Shown here: positions 24,701-37,000 of the stretch, in pieces
Position numbering within the stretch: position 1 is the first letter of the stretch
Layout of the letters: every line of letters begins with the position of its first letter
Assembly: GCA_023014485.1 (NCBI GenBank)
Contig: JAJOZX010005513.1
Span: 1 to 64,000 of the forward strand
DNA length: 64,000 nt
Reading direction: 5' to 3'
From: Bathynomus jamesi
Lineage: Eukaryota > Arthropoda > Malacostraca > Isopoda > Cirolanidae
Program-made: the position numbers and the translations under genes
The notes under the pieces: model-generated
The model's database searches: none
What the model saw: only the letters and a program-made list of their open reading frames with translations
What the model was told of the DNA's origin: nothing

Positions 24701-27700
24701 ATGTTCGGTCGACTAATGTTGCTGGTATTTTACTCTCCTTAATGGAGGAACTTTCCTTTGCGTGTCTCAATTCCGGTGAACCTACTTACTTCCACGAACC
24801 CACGGGTTCATTTACCTGTATTGATCTCTCCTTGGTGTCCCTCGATGCCTTACTCGATTTTTCGTGGAAGGTGTTGGGGGACTCTTATGGCAGTGATCAT
24901 TACCCAGTCTGTCTTGAGCCGGTCGGTCCGCAGCCGGGCGTTTCGTCTCGACCGAGGTGGTGCCTTGCGCGGGCTGACTGGCCATCTTTCAGAGCTCGTT
25001 CCGTCATTGTCCGTTCGGTATTGAGCTTTGGCTCTGTGGATGAGAGCTTGGAGTTCTTCGAGCGGGTGGTGATGGGCGTCGCGGAGGACTGTATTCCTCG
25101 ATCTTCCGGTAACCCGCGGACTCGTAGTGTCCCGTGGTGGACTCCAGCATGTCACCAGGCGGTGTGCGAGAGGAAGAGGGCAACGCGCCGCTTCCACCGC
25201 ACCCGGCGCGCGGGCCACTTGATTGAGATGCGGCGGGCGAAGGCTTTCGCCCGCCGGACTCTCAAGTTGGCCCGTCGGGCCTCTTGGCGTGCTTTTGTGT
25301 CCGGCATCTCCTCATCTACCCCTTCTGCTGCTGTGTGGCGGAAGGTACGTAGTATCGAGGGGAGGCCAGTCCCTGCTAGTCGCCCTGTCCTTCGGGACGG
25401 GGACGGCTTCCTTTCGGATCCTGCTGCTGTGGCTGATCGGCTGGCCGGTGCTTTTGCTGTAGTTTCCCGTTCGCCTTCAGCTGCGGATCGCCCTTTATCG
25501 GAGGTCACGTTCCCGCCCCCTGGGAACGAGCCCTATAACCATCTCTTTCCGATGCGGGAACTTCGGGCTGCCTTGGCAACCCGTCGTTCTTCCGCCCCTG
25601 GCCCTGATGACATTCCGTATGACTTTCTTAGGAATCTGCACCCAATGGCCCTGCACTTCTTGCTGGATCTTTTCAACCGGATGTGGGTTGAGGGGTCGTT
25701 CCCTTCCCGTTGGAGGGAGGCGATTGTGGTCCCGATACCTAAGCCGGGGAAGGATCCGGCGGAGGTGGCGAGCTATCGGCCTATTGCTTTGACGAGCTGC
25801 TTATGCAAGCTCCTCGAAAAGATGGTGGCCGTCCGACTTTCCTTTACACTGGAGTCGCTTGGGTTATGCCCCCCGACCCAGTATGGTTTTCGTCGATTTC
25901 GGGGTACTCTGGACCCCCTTCTCCTCCTTGGCCATGATGTACGGGAGGCATTTTCCCGCCGGAATCTTGTTCTGGCCGTCTTTTTTGACGTCCAAAAGGC
26001 CTATGACACGACCCGTCGGGGAGTTGTCATGGACCGTTTGAAGTCTCTTGGTTTTGTGGGCTTTTTGCCCACGTTTCTTCGCAACTTCCTCTGCCGTCGC
26101 ACTTTCCGCGTCCGTAATGGGGCGGCCCTATCTGCCCTGTATGTTCAGGAGGAGGGGGTGCCCCAGGGGGGTGTGTTAAGCGTCTCCTGCTTCAACCTAG
26201 TTATGTCTGCGCTACCGGGAGCTCTTCCGCCCTCGGTGCGATGTTCCATCTACGCAGATGATCTGGCTGTCTATGCCGCGGGGACGAGTCCCCCCCTCGT
26301 GGAGAGGCAAGTCCAACTCGCGGTCAATCGGGTTGAACGCTGGGCGTCGTCGGTGGGCCTTACGTTGTCTTCCCCGAAGACTTCGTGTGTGGCCTTCCTT
26401 CCGTCGAGGAGACGGGGATCCGGCTCCATCCCGGCCTTTAACCTTACACTCGGGGGTCAGCCTCTGGCCCTCGTTCCATCAGTACTCTTCTTGGGTATGG
26501 TTTTCGACAGCCGTTTGAGCTGGGTTCCCCACCTTCGCCGGCTGCGCGAGTCCGCGAGACGTACCCTGGATTTGCTGGGGCATCTGTCGCATACTACATG
26601 GGGCGCGGATAGGCGGACGCTCCTCCGTTTGTACGTGTCCCTGGTACAGTCCAAATTAGACTATGGGAGTGTGGTGTATGGCTCCGCCTCCCGCACGGCC
26701 CTTCGGATACTGGATCCGGTCCTCTCTAGAGGACTGCGCATGTCATCTGGCGCCTTCCGCTCCTCTCCGGTTGATAGTCTGCAGGTTGAGTGCGACATCC
26801 CTCCCTTGGAGGATCGGAGGTCGTTCCTCATTGCTAAACACTATCTCCGGATCCTCCGTCTTCCCACCTCTCCTCTGTTCCAGGTGGTTGAGAGGGCGTT
26901 CTGCCGGGATGGGGGTTGGTATTTCACCGACACGGTGACCTCCCTCCTCGATGGTATGGGCACTCCCCCTCCATCCGTTATACCGGTCTCTTTCAGTGGT
27001 GTTGCACCTTGGGAGAGCACCCCTGTTGCGTGCTGTAGGGCGTTGCGCCCCGTTCGCAGGACCGAGTCGGACTCTGCCTTGCTTCGGTCTCTGTTCCTTC
27101 AGCATGCGGCGTGTCACTCTGCATGTGTTGCGATCTTCACGGATGGCTCGAGGTCGTCGGGGGCGTTGGATCCGCGGCTGTTCCCCAGTCGTCTGTCCTT
27201 GCTCCCCGATGTACCCGTCTCCCTGATGAGGCTTCCGTTTTTACGGCGGAGCTCTATGCCATTCTGAGCGCTCTGGAGGTGGTGCGGGAGCATCCGGATG
27301 GGTCGTTCGTCATCCATTCGGATTCCCGCAGTGCCCTGGATGGCCTGGAGTGTTTTGACTCTGTCCACCCGCTGGTCCGACGAATCCAGCTACTGTACCA
27401 TACTCTTGTCGCTTTCGGTGGCAAGGAGGTGGTATTTTGCTGGGTCCCAGCACATGTTAACGTGGCTGGAAATGAGGCTGCCGATCGAGCTGCCCGTTCC
27501 GCGTGCCGACTGCAGGTTTCACCTGTGTCCCTCCTTTTTTCTGATTATATCCCTGGCTTCCGTAGGTTTTTGCGCTCTCGGTGGCAGAGTCGATGGGATG
27601 GCGCTACGGATAACAAACTTTGCAAGATTAAACCCAAGTTGGGATGTTGGGCCTCTTCCTTCCATCGGTCGCGCCATAAGGAGGTGGCTCTGGCCCGCCT

Positions 27701-28442
27701 CCGTATTGGCCACACCCACCTGACCCATGGTTATTTGATGGCCGGGGATCGGGTGCCCCGATGTCCCAATTGTGACGTCCTACTTACAGTTGCCCACCTC
27801 CTGGTGGAGTGTCCGCTTTACTCTGCGCTGCGCGCAGAGTATTTTCCCTTTTTGGAGAGCGTCGGGCTTTGTGATAGGCTTGGCGCTCTTCTGTCTGAAG
27901 GTCCCTACTTTTCGATAACCGGGTTGTTCTCCTTCCTCTTTCGCTCCCGACTTCTTTACCGGCTGTGACCCCACTATGATCTTTTTGCTTTTCCCCCACC
28001 TCCTCCTCCTCCCCCGTCTATTGTTCATTTCCATTAGTTGTTCCATACTCTTCGTTCTGTGTTCGCTCTGCTATCCACCTTTCTTTTGGTGGCCATGAGC
28101 GGTCATTCTTTGAAACAAAAAAAAAAAAATTAAAAAAAAAAAATATATATATATACAGGGTGTACATACATATATATATATATATATATAATTTTTTTTT
28201 TTTAAGTTCGGGAAGAACAGATTCGCCTCTATTTAAAAGGGCATATCTCGGCGGAAAAAGTGAGAGGAAAGATAGAGGAAAAAGGAAGGGTGGAGGGGAC
28301 AGTCGAAGTGGTAAAAGACCAAGGACTGCAGGGTCGAGCCCCATCATCCTTAGGTGCTAGGGCCGGGAGGGCGCACGTGAAACCTCCAGGAACAAGCCCG
28401 TACAAACGAGCACAAAGAGCACGAGCTTAGAACCCCCTTGCG

Positions 28443-28477
<35 letters not shown>

Positions 28478-31400
28478 CATACAGGGTGTACATAGTCAGG
28501 ATCTATTTTTGTGAAGCACTTGGAAATTATATGGAATTCAATCATAAAATGATAAAGTAGTAACATTTATTAAATAATTAAGAGTAGGATTCGACGTGAC
28601 GCCCATCAGTATCCCTGCACAGCTCAAATCGTTCCGCAGCATTTCTAAAACATTCTGGAGCATTTGCGGGGTTATGTTATCTGCAGCAGTTCGTATACGT
28701 GTACGTAAGTTTTCAAGACTCGTAATCTTCGTCTGATAGACGTGCGATTTGATAAAGCCCCATGCAAAGAAATCTAAAGGGGTTAAATCTGGTGATCTCG
28801 CTGGCCAAGGTCTTTTGTTGCTTCCGCGTCCGATCCAGCGATTTGGAAAACGTCCATTTAGATAATCCTGAACAATTTTGGCATAGTGACAAGGAGCACC
28901 ATCATGTTGATAGACGACGGGGATAGGATTGTTAATACCGTCGTCTATCAACATGATGGTGCTCCTTGTCACTATGCCAAAATTGTTCAGGATTATCTAA
29001 ATGGACGTTTTCCAAATCGCTGGATCGGACGCGGAAGCAACAGACCTTGGCCAGCGAGATCACCAGATTTAACCCCTTTAGATTTCTTTGCATGGGGCTT
29101 TATCAAATCGCACGTTTATCAGACGAAGATTACGAGTCTTGAAAACTTACGTATACGAACTGCTGCAGATAACATAACCCCGCAAATGCTCCAGAATGTG
29201 TTTAGAAATGCTGCGGAACGATTTGAGCTGTGCAGGGATACTGACGGGCGTCACGTCGAATCCTACTCTTAATTATTTAATAAATGTTACTACTTTATCA
29301 TTTTATGATTGAATTCCATATAATTTCCAAGTGTTTCACAAAAATAGATCCTGACTTTATGTACACCCTGTATATAAAATTTAATTTATTTTCATTTTTA
29401 TCAGCTCTGAGGTGTTGTCTGATGACGGAGGTTTAGAGTGCCCTGAACTGGTGATCTACGCCTTGGATTTAGTGATAAGTCACCATGAGAGATATGTGGA
29501 GGCAAAAGAATATTCTGCCACAGATTCTGGAAGTAAAACGACCGTTAAACCGGACATTTCGTCCGGGAAGAGCTATTCCTATAACAAAGTCGAATCATTA
29601 ATGGAAGAAAATGTGAGTGAAGATGAACTGAAAATCGGAAAGCAATATGAAGGTGAAATAGAAGGAACTGAGGGTACCGTTGCTGCAGAGGAGGGTGAAG
29701 ACGAACAAAAAAGTAACGGAAATGGTGATAAGTCAGTGGAGGAAGAGAGAATGAAAAAGCTTTTCGAAAGTAAAGAAAAAGCGCCTTATTACACGAATGA
29801 TGATTCGACCCAAGATGATTCATTTACTGATTTTGTAGTAGTGACACAAACCGAAACGCAACCCGACGACACAAATGACGTTGAAGATGCGAACAAAAGT
29901 GAATCGAGGGAAGGAGGGAGATTATCGAAAGAACAATCTGGTGAAACTAAAAAATCCTCTTCCCTGACAAAACCGAAAAAGAAAAAAGCGAAAAGGAAGA
30001 GAGGAAAACGACAAAACCAAAGGGAGTTTTTGTCAGCTGGAGACTCATCATCAGCGAGTTTGAAAATACATTCGTCACTTCCGACAACTCTTGAAGAAAA
30101 CTCTTCCTCGTCTTTACCAGCTTCTGAAATTTTACTATCTTCAGAAAATCGAGTGTGCTGCGAGACATCTGAGACATGTTTGAATGTCCAAAATCCTTCT
30201 CCGACGTTGTCTGATAATAAAGAAAGTTCTTTCACACCTTCAGAACAAAAAGAAACTCCAGTGACTTCCTCAGGAAATCACGAAAGCACTCGAAAGTTTA
30301 CTCAGCTCAACGAAGCCCAAATCCATCCGGAGAGAAACCCAAGTAACGTTAATTCACCGGAGTGTTCGCAACTCGCGTCGAACAGTAACAAATCTTCGAA
30401 CAGCCACACGGTCCCCAACGGTTCTTCATCCTTATCTTCGTTCCTGAAGCCTCCGCTGTGCACGTCTGTCGAAGAATGTCACGTGATGGTTCTCTCCCAA
30501 ACCTTGTACGACATTCTCATGATCTGCAGAGGGTCAGAGTCGGTTTGTCTACAATTGCAACGTCTCTCTTTCCTTCAGAAACTGATAGACGGCTTCAGTA
30601 AACTGATCAGAAGTAACGAGTCTGCTTACGAAGGTAAGTTTAGAGCCTTGTATCCAATCGGTTGCTGTTGCGTATCAGTTCTACACATTCTATATTTTTT
30701 AATGGTTCACTCGTGTTTGACTATACTTAAGACTTCATTTAGGGAAGAAATTAAATAATGACTCGAAAAAAAATTAAATGAGGTATTATTTAAAGTTTGG
30801 CTTTCAGAGAATTGCACTAAATATCTTGTTTTAAAAAACCGAAGTCGTTTCCACTCGAAAAAATCATTAATTTCATTAACCCTTTAACGACGGATGGTAC
30901 CTTAAGGTCCACCAGAAATAATAATATAAATTGTACTACAATGCCTCGTTTCTATAAATGTTTCTACGTGTTTATATATAGATGTCATTTAGTTGTCGGG
31001 AAAGGAACCCAAAATGTGTATCATTTCAGTGACTAGTTACTAAAATATTTAGTTTTCAATAACAATAAAACCTATACGTTCTGGTAACAAGAGTGGCCGC
31101 ATATGCTGCGCACTCGTCCGTAAAGGGTTAATGTGGAATCTGAACTACGACCCGCTAAGGATGCGTAAAATTATAAAGTCCTATCCCTAACTCGATCCCA
31201 CGACCTCCCGATCACCAGATGAGCGTCATATATATATAACGCAGTTGATTATATATTTTTAGAAATAAAATGACTGAGAAAACGTTTCATATTTAGTGTA
31301 TTTTCCTTCTTAACGAGTGAGAAATTAAAATTATTCAAATGAAGAAAGGAATAAGCTTTCATTATTGAGAATACAAAACAGTTTATCAAGTAAATCTCTT

Positions 31401-32359
31401 CCTTTTGTCAAGTTTAAGACGTCATTCTAACGGTGTAACTCGGGAAATTAAGAGTGGATTGCCTTTTCGTTAACTTATTCCCGGAAACATTTCGATCTAA
31501 ACACTTAAAAGTGTTAAGCTCGAAATGTTTGTTTGATTGGCCTGTAAAAATCGTTGTTGTTCATTGTGTTGACTGTCTGTTCCAGAACTTATTTCGACCA
31601 TTGCCAACCTCTGGTGTGAAGTTGCGCAGCATCACTTGGAAGCCTCAGAACTGGCGCAGTACTTTGGTCTCTTTAAGTCTCCGAAACCACCTGTAGTAAG
31701 TCTTTATATTATCCTTGTCCTTTTTTCTTCTTTTCACACACACACACACACACACACACCGCATAAGCGAGGTACCGATTTTTTTAAATCTATACATGTA
31801 CATCTAAAAAATTAACCAACCAAACCTAATTTAAACGAACTTAACCTTCATGCTATTGAGCCGAGAAAAGCGTGATAAGTTTTTTGGACGCGAGTGAGGG
31901 TTCGAAGGATGGTTTCTTTAAGTCATTAAATAATGGGGTACTCGTTCATCTAGTCTAATTTAACCAAACTTTTACTAACCAACGTAACCTAACTCAATTA
32001 GGACTTAACATGCCTTTCTTTCGACAATTAAAATGTTTCAAAGTTTTTTATGTAAATTTTTAAATTTTCCGAAGTATCAAAAATGTTAACCTCACCACAC
32101 AATCGACATTACTTATATCCAGTTTCCCCCTCTCCCTCTCACACACAACGAAAAAGAACGTCTAACAGCGCCACTCGTTTCAGTTTGAAATAATGTATGT
32201 ATAGTTTGGTATGTCACTGCAGGTGGTAATAATGTAAACATGTTTGAATTGAGTCAACTTGTGAGCAGAAATATACTTTCCATTAAATCTCTTAACTGTT
32301 TTTAAAGCCCTTTTTTAATAAGTTTATCTAAAGACTGGTGTTTTCACTAATTGGTTATA

Positions 32360-32428
<69 letters not shown>

Positions 32429-33963
32429 CTTTGGTTAGCTTCCGCCCGAATTGTTCATTCTGACGAAGGTCAAGTTTTTCACTCCACCTTAGACCTACAG
32501 TTTAACGTGGAATCCGAACCACGCCCCATCAGCAGCCCAGCGTCTTAACCACTAGGCCACTTAGGGTACCCATTTATCTACCAACCACTTTCTTTATTGT
32601 GTGGAAGGATGAACAGCTGGGTTTCGCTGCGCGCCGGCTGCCGTCGGGTTTCGAACCCGGGGCCGATGGTTTCGTAGTCAGCGACGCTAACCACTACACC
32701 ACCGAGACGCCTTATATATATTATATATACACTATATGATCAAAAGTATTCGGACACCGCATGGTTTTGGGAAAAATGGTTTTATTATGGCATTTAGTAA
32801 CCAGTAGGTCCACCCTTTGCTTTTATTACAGCGTCAACACGTCGAGGCATACTTTCCACCAGTTTTCGGTAAGTCTGTGCAGGAATGGCTCGCCATTCCT
32901 CTTGCAGAGCTGATGCAAGAGATGCAAGTGAAGCCGGGCGTGGTGTGCGGTTTCGTATCCGTCGCTCCAGTTCGTCCCACATGTGCTCGATTGGGTTGAG
33001 ATCGGGGCTCTGAGCAGGCCAGTCTAACAAATCCACCTTATTTTCACGAAACCAGTCCTGCACACGCCTTGCAGTATGGCAGGGAGCTCGATCCTGTTGA
33101 AACAAACAATGGCCATCTCCGTAGTATTGCCACAGTGTAGGGAGGGCCGAATTGTCCAGAACGTCGAGATAAACGTCAGCGTTCATGGTAGTGGGTATAA
33201 CAACCAACGGGCCGAGTCCTAGCCAGGAAAAACAACCCCATACCATGATGGACCCTCCACCGAACTTCACCGTTGGACGTACACAGTCAGGAAGAAGCCG
33301 TTCTCCGGGCTGTCGCCACACCCAAACACGCCCATCAGACTGGAAGAGTGAATACCGCGACTCGTCGCTCCAAAGAACAGTTTTCCAGTCCTCCACGGTC
33401 CAGGAACGACGGGAGACACACCAGGCCAAACGACGCGTGGCATTAACTTTTGTAATCAGTGGCTTGTGTACAGCTGCTCTACCATAATAACCGAGTCTGT
33501 GCATCTCTCTGCGGATAGTTACAGTACTAACGGAGGTACCGGATGCTCTTCCTACCTCCTCAGCGATGGAAGCGGCAGAGGACGTGCGGGACTTCTTGAC
33601 ATGTCGTACCAGACTACTTCTATCACGTTCCGTCAGTTTGCTTGGTCGTCCGGAACGTTTTTTCGCGTTAGTTGCACCGTCGTGCTTCCATCTCATGATA
33701 ACATCCGCTACAGTCGACTTTGGTATATCCTGTTTGGCTGCAATGTTTCGTATAGAAACGTTACTTAAATAACATCCGATGACGAGTCTACGTTGGAACT
33801 CGGATAGTTCACGTCCGCGCGGCATGGCTTCACAACAGTTACTGATAACTTAACAGAACACCTCAGCATTATAGTTTCGCCACGCTTTTTCCCAGCATAC
33901 CTTTCGGCGAAGGTGATATTTGCAGAAATGCGGATTTTCCGGGGTGTCCGAATACTTTTGATC

Positions 33964-34031
<68 letters not shown>

Positions 34032-37000
34032 TCCCTTTGGGTTTGTTCCCGTGTAACAAAAAAATACTCCCTGCGAAGTACACCTGAAGAAGTCGTCGCG
34101 ATTTCTTACCTCCTCAGGCACTCGAGGTTGAGTGCGAATTAGGGGTCGGGAGGACAAGAAAATATCTGGCAAAGTTTTCGTTTAATGTGCTTGGATCAGA
34201 TCGCCTTAATACTTGAAATAAAATTAAATTGATGTCTCGTCGTTTCTTGTTCGACTTTAAATCAAAGTTACTTATTTCTAAATTATATTAAATTTCTGAA
34301 TCAGTAGGCACGGACTTCCTCTACCGTCGCCTAATTTATATCAAGACTTATTAATACGACTTAAGCCCTGTGCGGGATAATTCTCTCTAAATCCCGGAGG
34401 CTAGTGGCAAGCGTTGCTTAATCTAATATTGTCTATTTGCTTCTCCTGAAGGAAAATAATAACGGATTGGGCTTCCCGCTCCAATCCGGAGATTGGCGTT
34501 CAAACGCCGCGTGCGGAACTCTGCCGAAATCTGAATTAATTTCTCTATGCGGATCGGGCCGCTGCCCCGATCCGTAGATATGCGTCTGACCTCCGCACGC
34601 AAAAATCTGATTTTAAGGGTGCTGAGCCCCTTCTTTTATATTCGAAAAAACGGAAGTCCTCCACGTCATTCGCATGAGGTGATGACGTTATTACCGTGCG
34701 ACTTCCGTTTGGTAGAAAGGATTCACCAACGCGAGGTACTTTGCGTCAACTCGCGTGTGAATCTTAATTTGAACGGAAGTACGAAAAAATATATAATTAT
34801 TAAATGATTTTTAATCCTTTTGTCCTGCCATATAGATTCATTTATTTTAGATTTTAAATGAGGCATATCCGGGAAAGTTAACTTCTCTCTTCGTCTAAAA
34901 ACGTATTTAGGTACAAAAATATATTAATTATATGAATTTAAAATAAACCTTTTGTACTCCGAGTCATGAATCACAAGGCACTGGTCGTGGCCCGTTGCAG
35001 ACGAAGTAATACGTTTTATATGAACTTGAATTTGAGTTTTATACTGAAGGGAGTTATTAGGTTCAAAATGAAATAGTTCCTAATGAACTCGAAATGAAGG
35101 GAATATATATATATATAAATAAATAACTGCAAACACGCAGTATAATTAACGTAAAGAACGACGCTTGTATAGGAGATATTCCACGCAAGACGAGAGAGAG
35201 AGAACGAAACAAATGAAAAAATGAGGTAACCACCCTGGAATCGAACCCGGGATCTTCCGATTGCCGGTCAGATGCGATAACCATTACACCATGGGCCTCA
35301 CTCTTCCAAATGCCGTAATTCTTCTACATACTCGCAGAAACCAATGCCCCAAGGGGGCACCTCCCGCATGCCGTAACATTATATACATTTAACTGCAAAC
35401 ACGCAGTATAATTAACGTAAAGAACGACGCTTGTATAGGAGATATTCCGCGCAAGACGAGAGAGAGAGAACGAAACAAATGAAATGCGCGGAATATCTCC
35501 TATACAAACGTCGTTCTTTACGTTAATATATATATATATATATATAAATAAAATAAATAAATAATGTAACCATCAGAACACCCTACTCCGTGCTCTTTGC
35601 CGCGTCTTCGAGAATGGGAGCCGTGACCCCCATTTCGCCCTTCGCTTTCCTTGTCCCCCACCGGAAGTTCAAGGTCAATGGGCGGGCTTAGGAGAGTCGT
35701 CTTCCGGATCGCTCATGACCTCTCTCGTCTCTCTTATTTCCTTCGTGGAAGTGAATGCCCCCGTCTCCCCTGTTGTAGAAGCCATCACCGCCCTGAGAAA
35801 CAGTCACGTTAGACACAGTAAGAACGTTGATTACAGTCGTATAAAATTAATGAAGATTTTGTTTATATTTGGTCGTAGAATAACTGAGGACCTTCAGTAC
35901 CACGTTAAATTGGTTCCTGTATTTAAAATGCTGACAGTCATTTGTGCAATTTGAAACACTTACCAAGTTGCAGATAAGTTTGAGACTGGTTCACTCATTT
36001 GTTACAGGTGATAAAGTTAGGGAAAAATCATGTTTAGCTAAAGTTGGGTAAATCCTGTTTGTGAGTTTTGGGTATTAGTAATGTTTTCGGGAAAATTTTT
36101 AAGTTTTACAAATAGTTTTTCGTATTTAGTGACTATCTTTTTGTTTTGAAGAGTTGGTGCTTGTTTTTCATACGCAAATTTAAAGTGGAGTACCCTTATA
36201 TCCTTCACCTCAATAGAAACTGGGTATAAAGGTTGCTGAACTTTCCTTTTCAGACGTAGTCTCTTGCGTGTCAGTCTGTTGCATCATCTGCCCCATCCCT
36301 AGGTCGCTCGATTGGTCCCCGTATAACGACGGAGCGTCAGTTGCTGCTTGGATTTCTCTCCAGCGCAGGTCAGGGAAATAGAGAGAAGGCGTAGAAAGTG
36401 CCATTATTTAATTAATCCTAATTATCCTTAAAAGGACCACCGCTACATATTGGTAACCTTTCAAATACACGCATTCCTAACTTAATCCTACAAACAATTC
36501 CGGCATTAAAAGGTTAAGGGTTGGTCGAAGTACCCGTACTAAGAGTTGTTTGTTGGTAGTGGAAGGGAAGATAATCCACAGTTCTGCTTAATAATTTAAT
36601 GTATGAATAGAAAGGAAGAACTTCAGGAAAACTAGTTGTGTTTCTTTTGTATTTCAGGCGCAGTCGCAGAACTCTCTCTCCTTCGACCAACCGTAGAGGG
36701 GATTGTTCGGAGGGTATTTCAAACAGAGGTCGAAAGAGCAATGGTAAGACCCAGACTCGATTAGATTCGATGTTGGACAGAATATCTATACAGACTTGTG
36801 AAATTATTATTACACTGAGCGGCAGAAAAATCGGCCCACTTGGAATATTGTGAAAAGCAAAAAAGTGGGCAAGCTTCTGTTTATAGAATTTTTAAAATTC
36901 GAAAATGTAGTCTATGAAGCAACCAAATAACAATAACGAGACAAAACAACGTCAGCTGCGAACACACTAGCTGGAACGAATTTTCTACTTTTAAGAATTT

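Larger units (their letters stand above)
21772..28142 (+). mobile_element. LINE copy B (I/R1-type non-LTR retrotransposon), near full length
   Basis: About 6.37 kb, GC-rich against the AT-rich intron. Layout: a 5' untranslated region of about 520 bp with C-rich tracts, ORF1 (zinc-knuckle protein), ORF2 (endonuclease, reverse transcriptase, RNase H, C-terminal zinc motif), about 140 bp of 3' UTR, and an A-rich tail from 28,117. It lies in LYST intron 6 in the same orientation as the gene. It retains a complete domain set but both ORFs carry frameshifts. RNase H in ORF2 points to the I superfamily. Confidence 0.93.
28482..29370. mobile_element. Inverted-dimer mariner derivative
   Basis: The element is a giant palindrome. 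The left arm (28,482-28,918) holds the C-terminal half of a mariner-like transposase on the - strand, and the right arm (28,936-29,370) holds the same half on the + strand. They meet head to head over about 17 unpaired bases. Both arms encode [20 protein letters not shown] and [15 protein letters not shown], so the second and third catalytic acids are kept but the N-terminal half is absent. Ends are CAGGGTGTACATA and TATGTACACCCTG-like, beside TA. The arms differ by small indels (for example AAAG near 28,813), so they have diverged since they formed. Confidence 0.93.

Noticed and set aside
35222..35302. A working tRNA gene on the - strand
   Set aside because: A and B boxes are good, but the acceptor stem does not pair, the T stem has a mismatch and the base before the anticodon is C.
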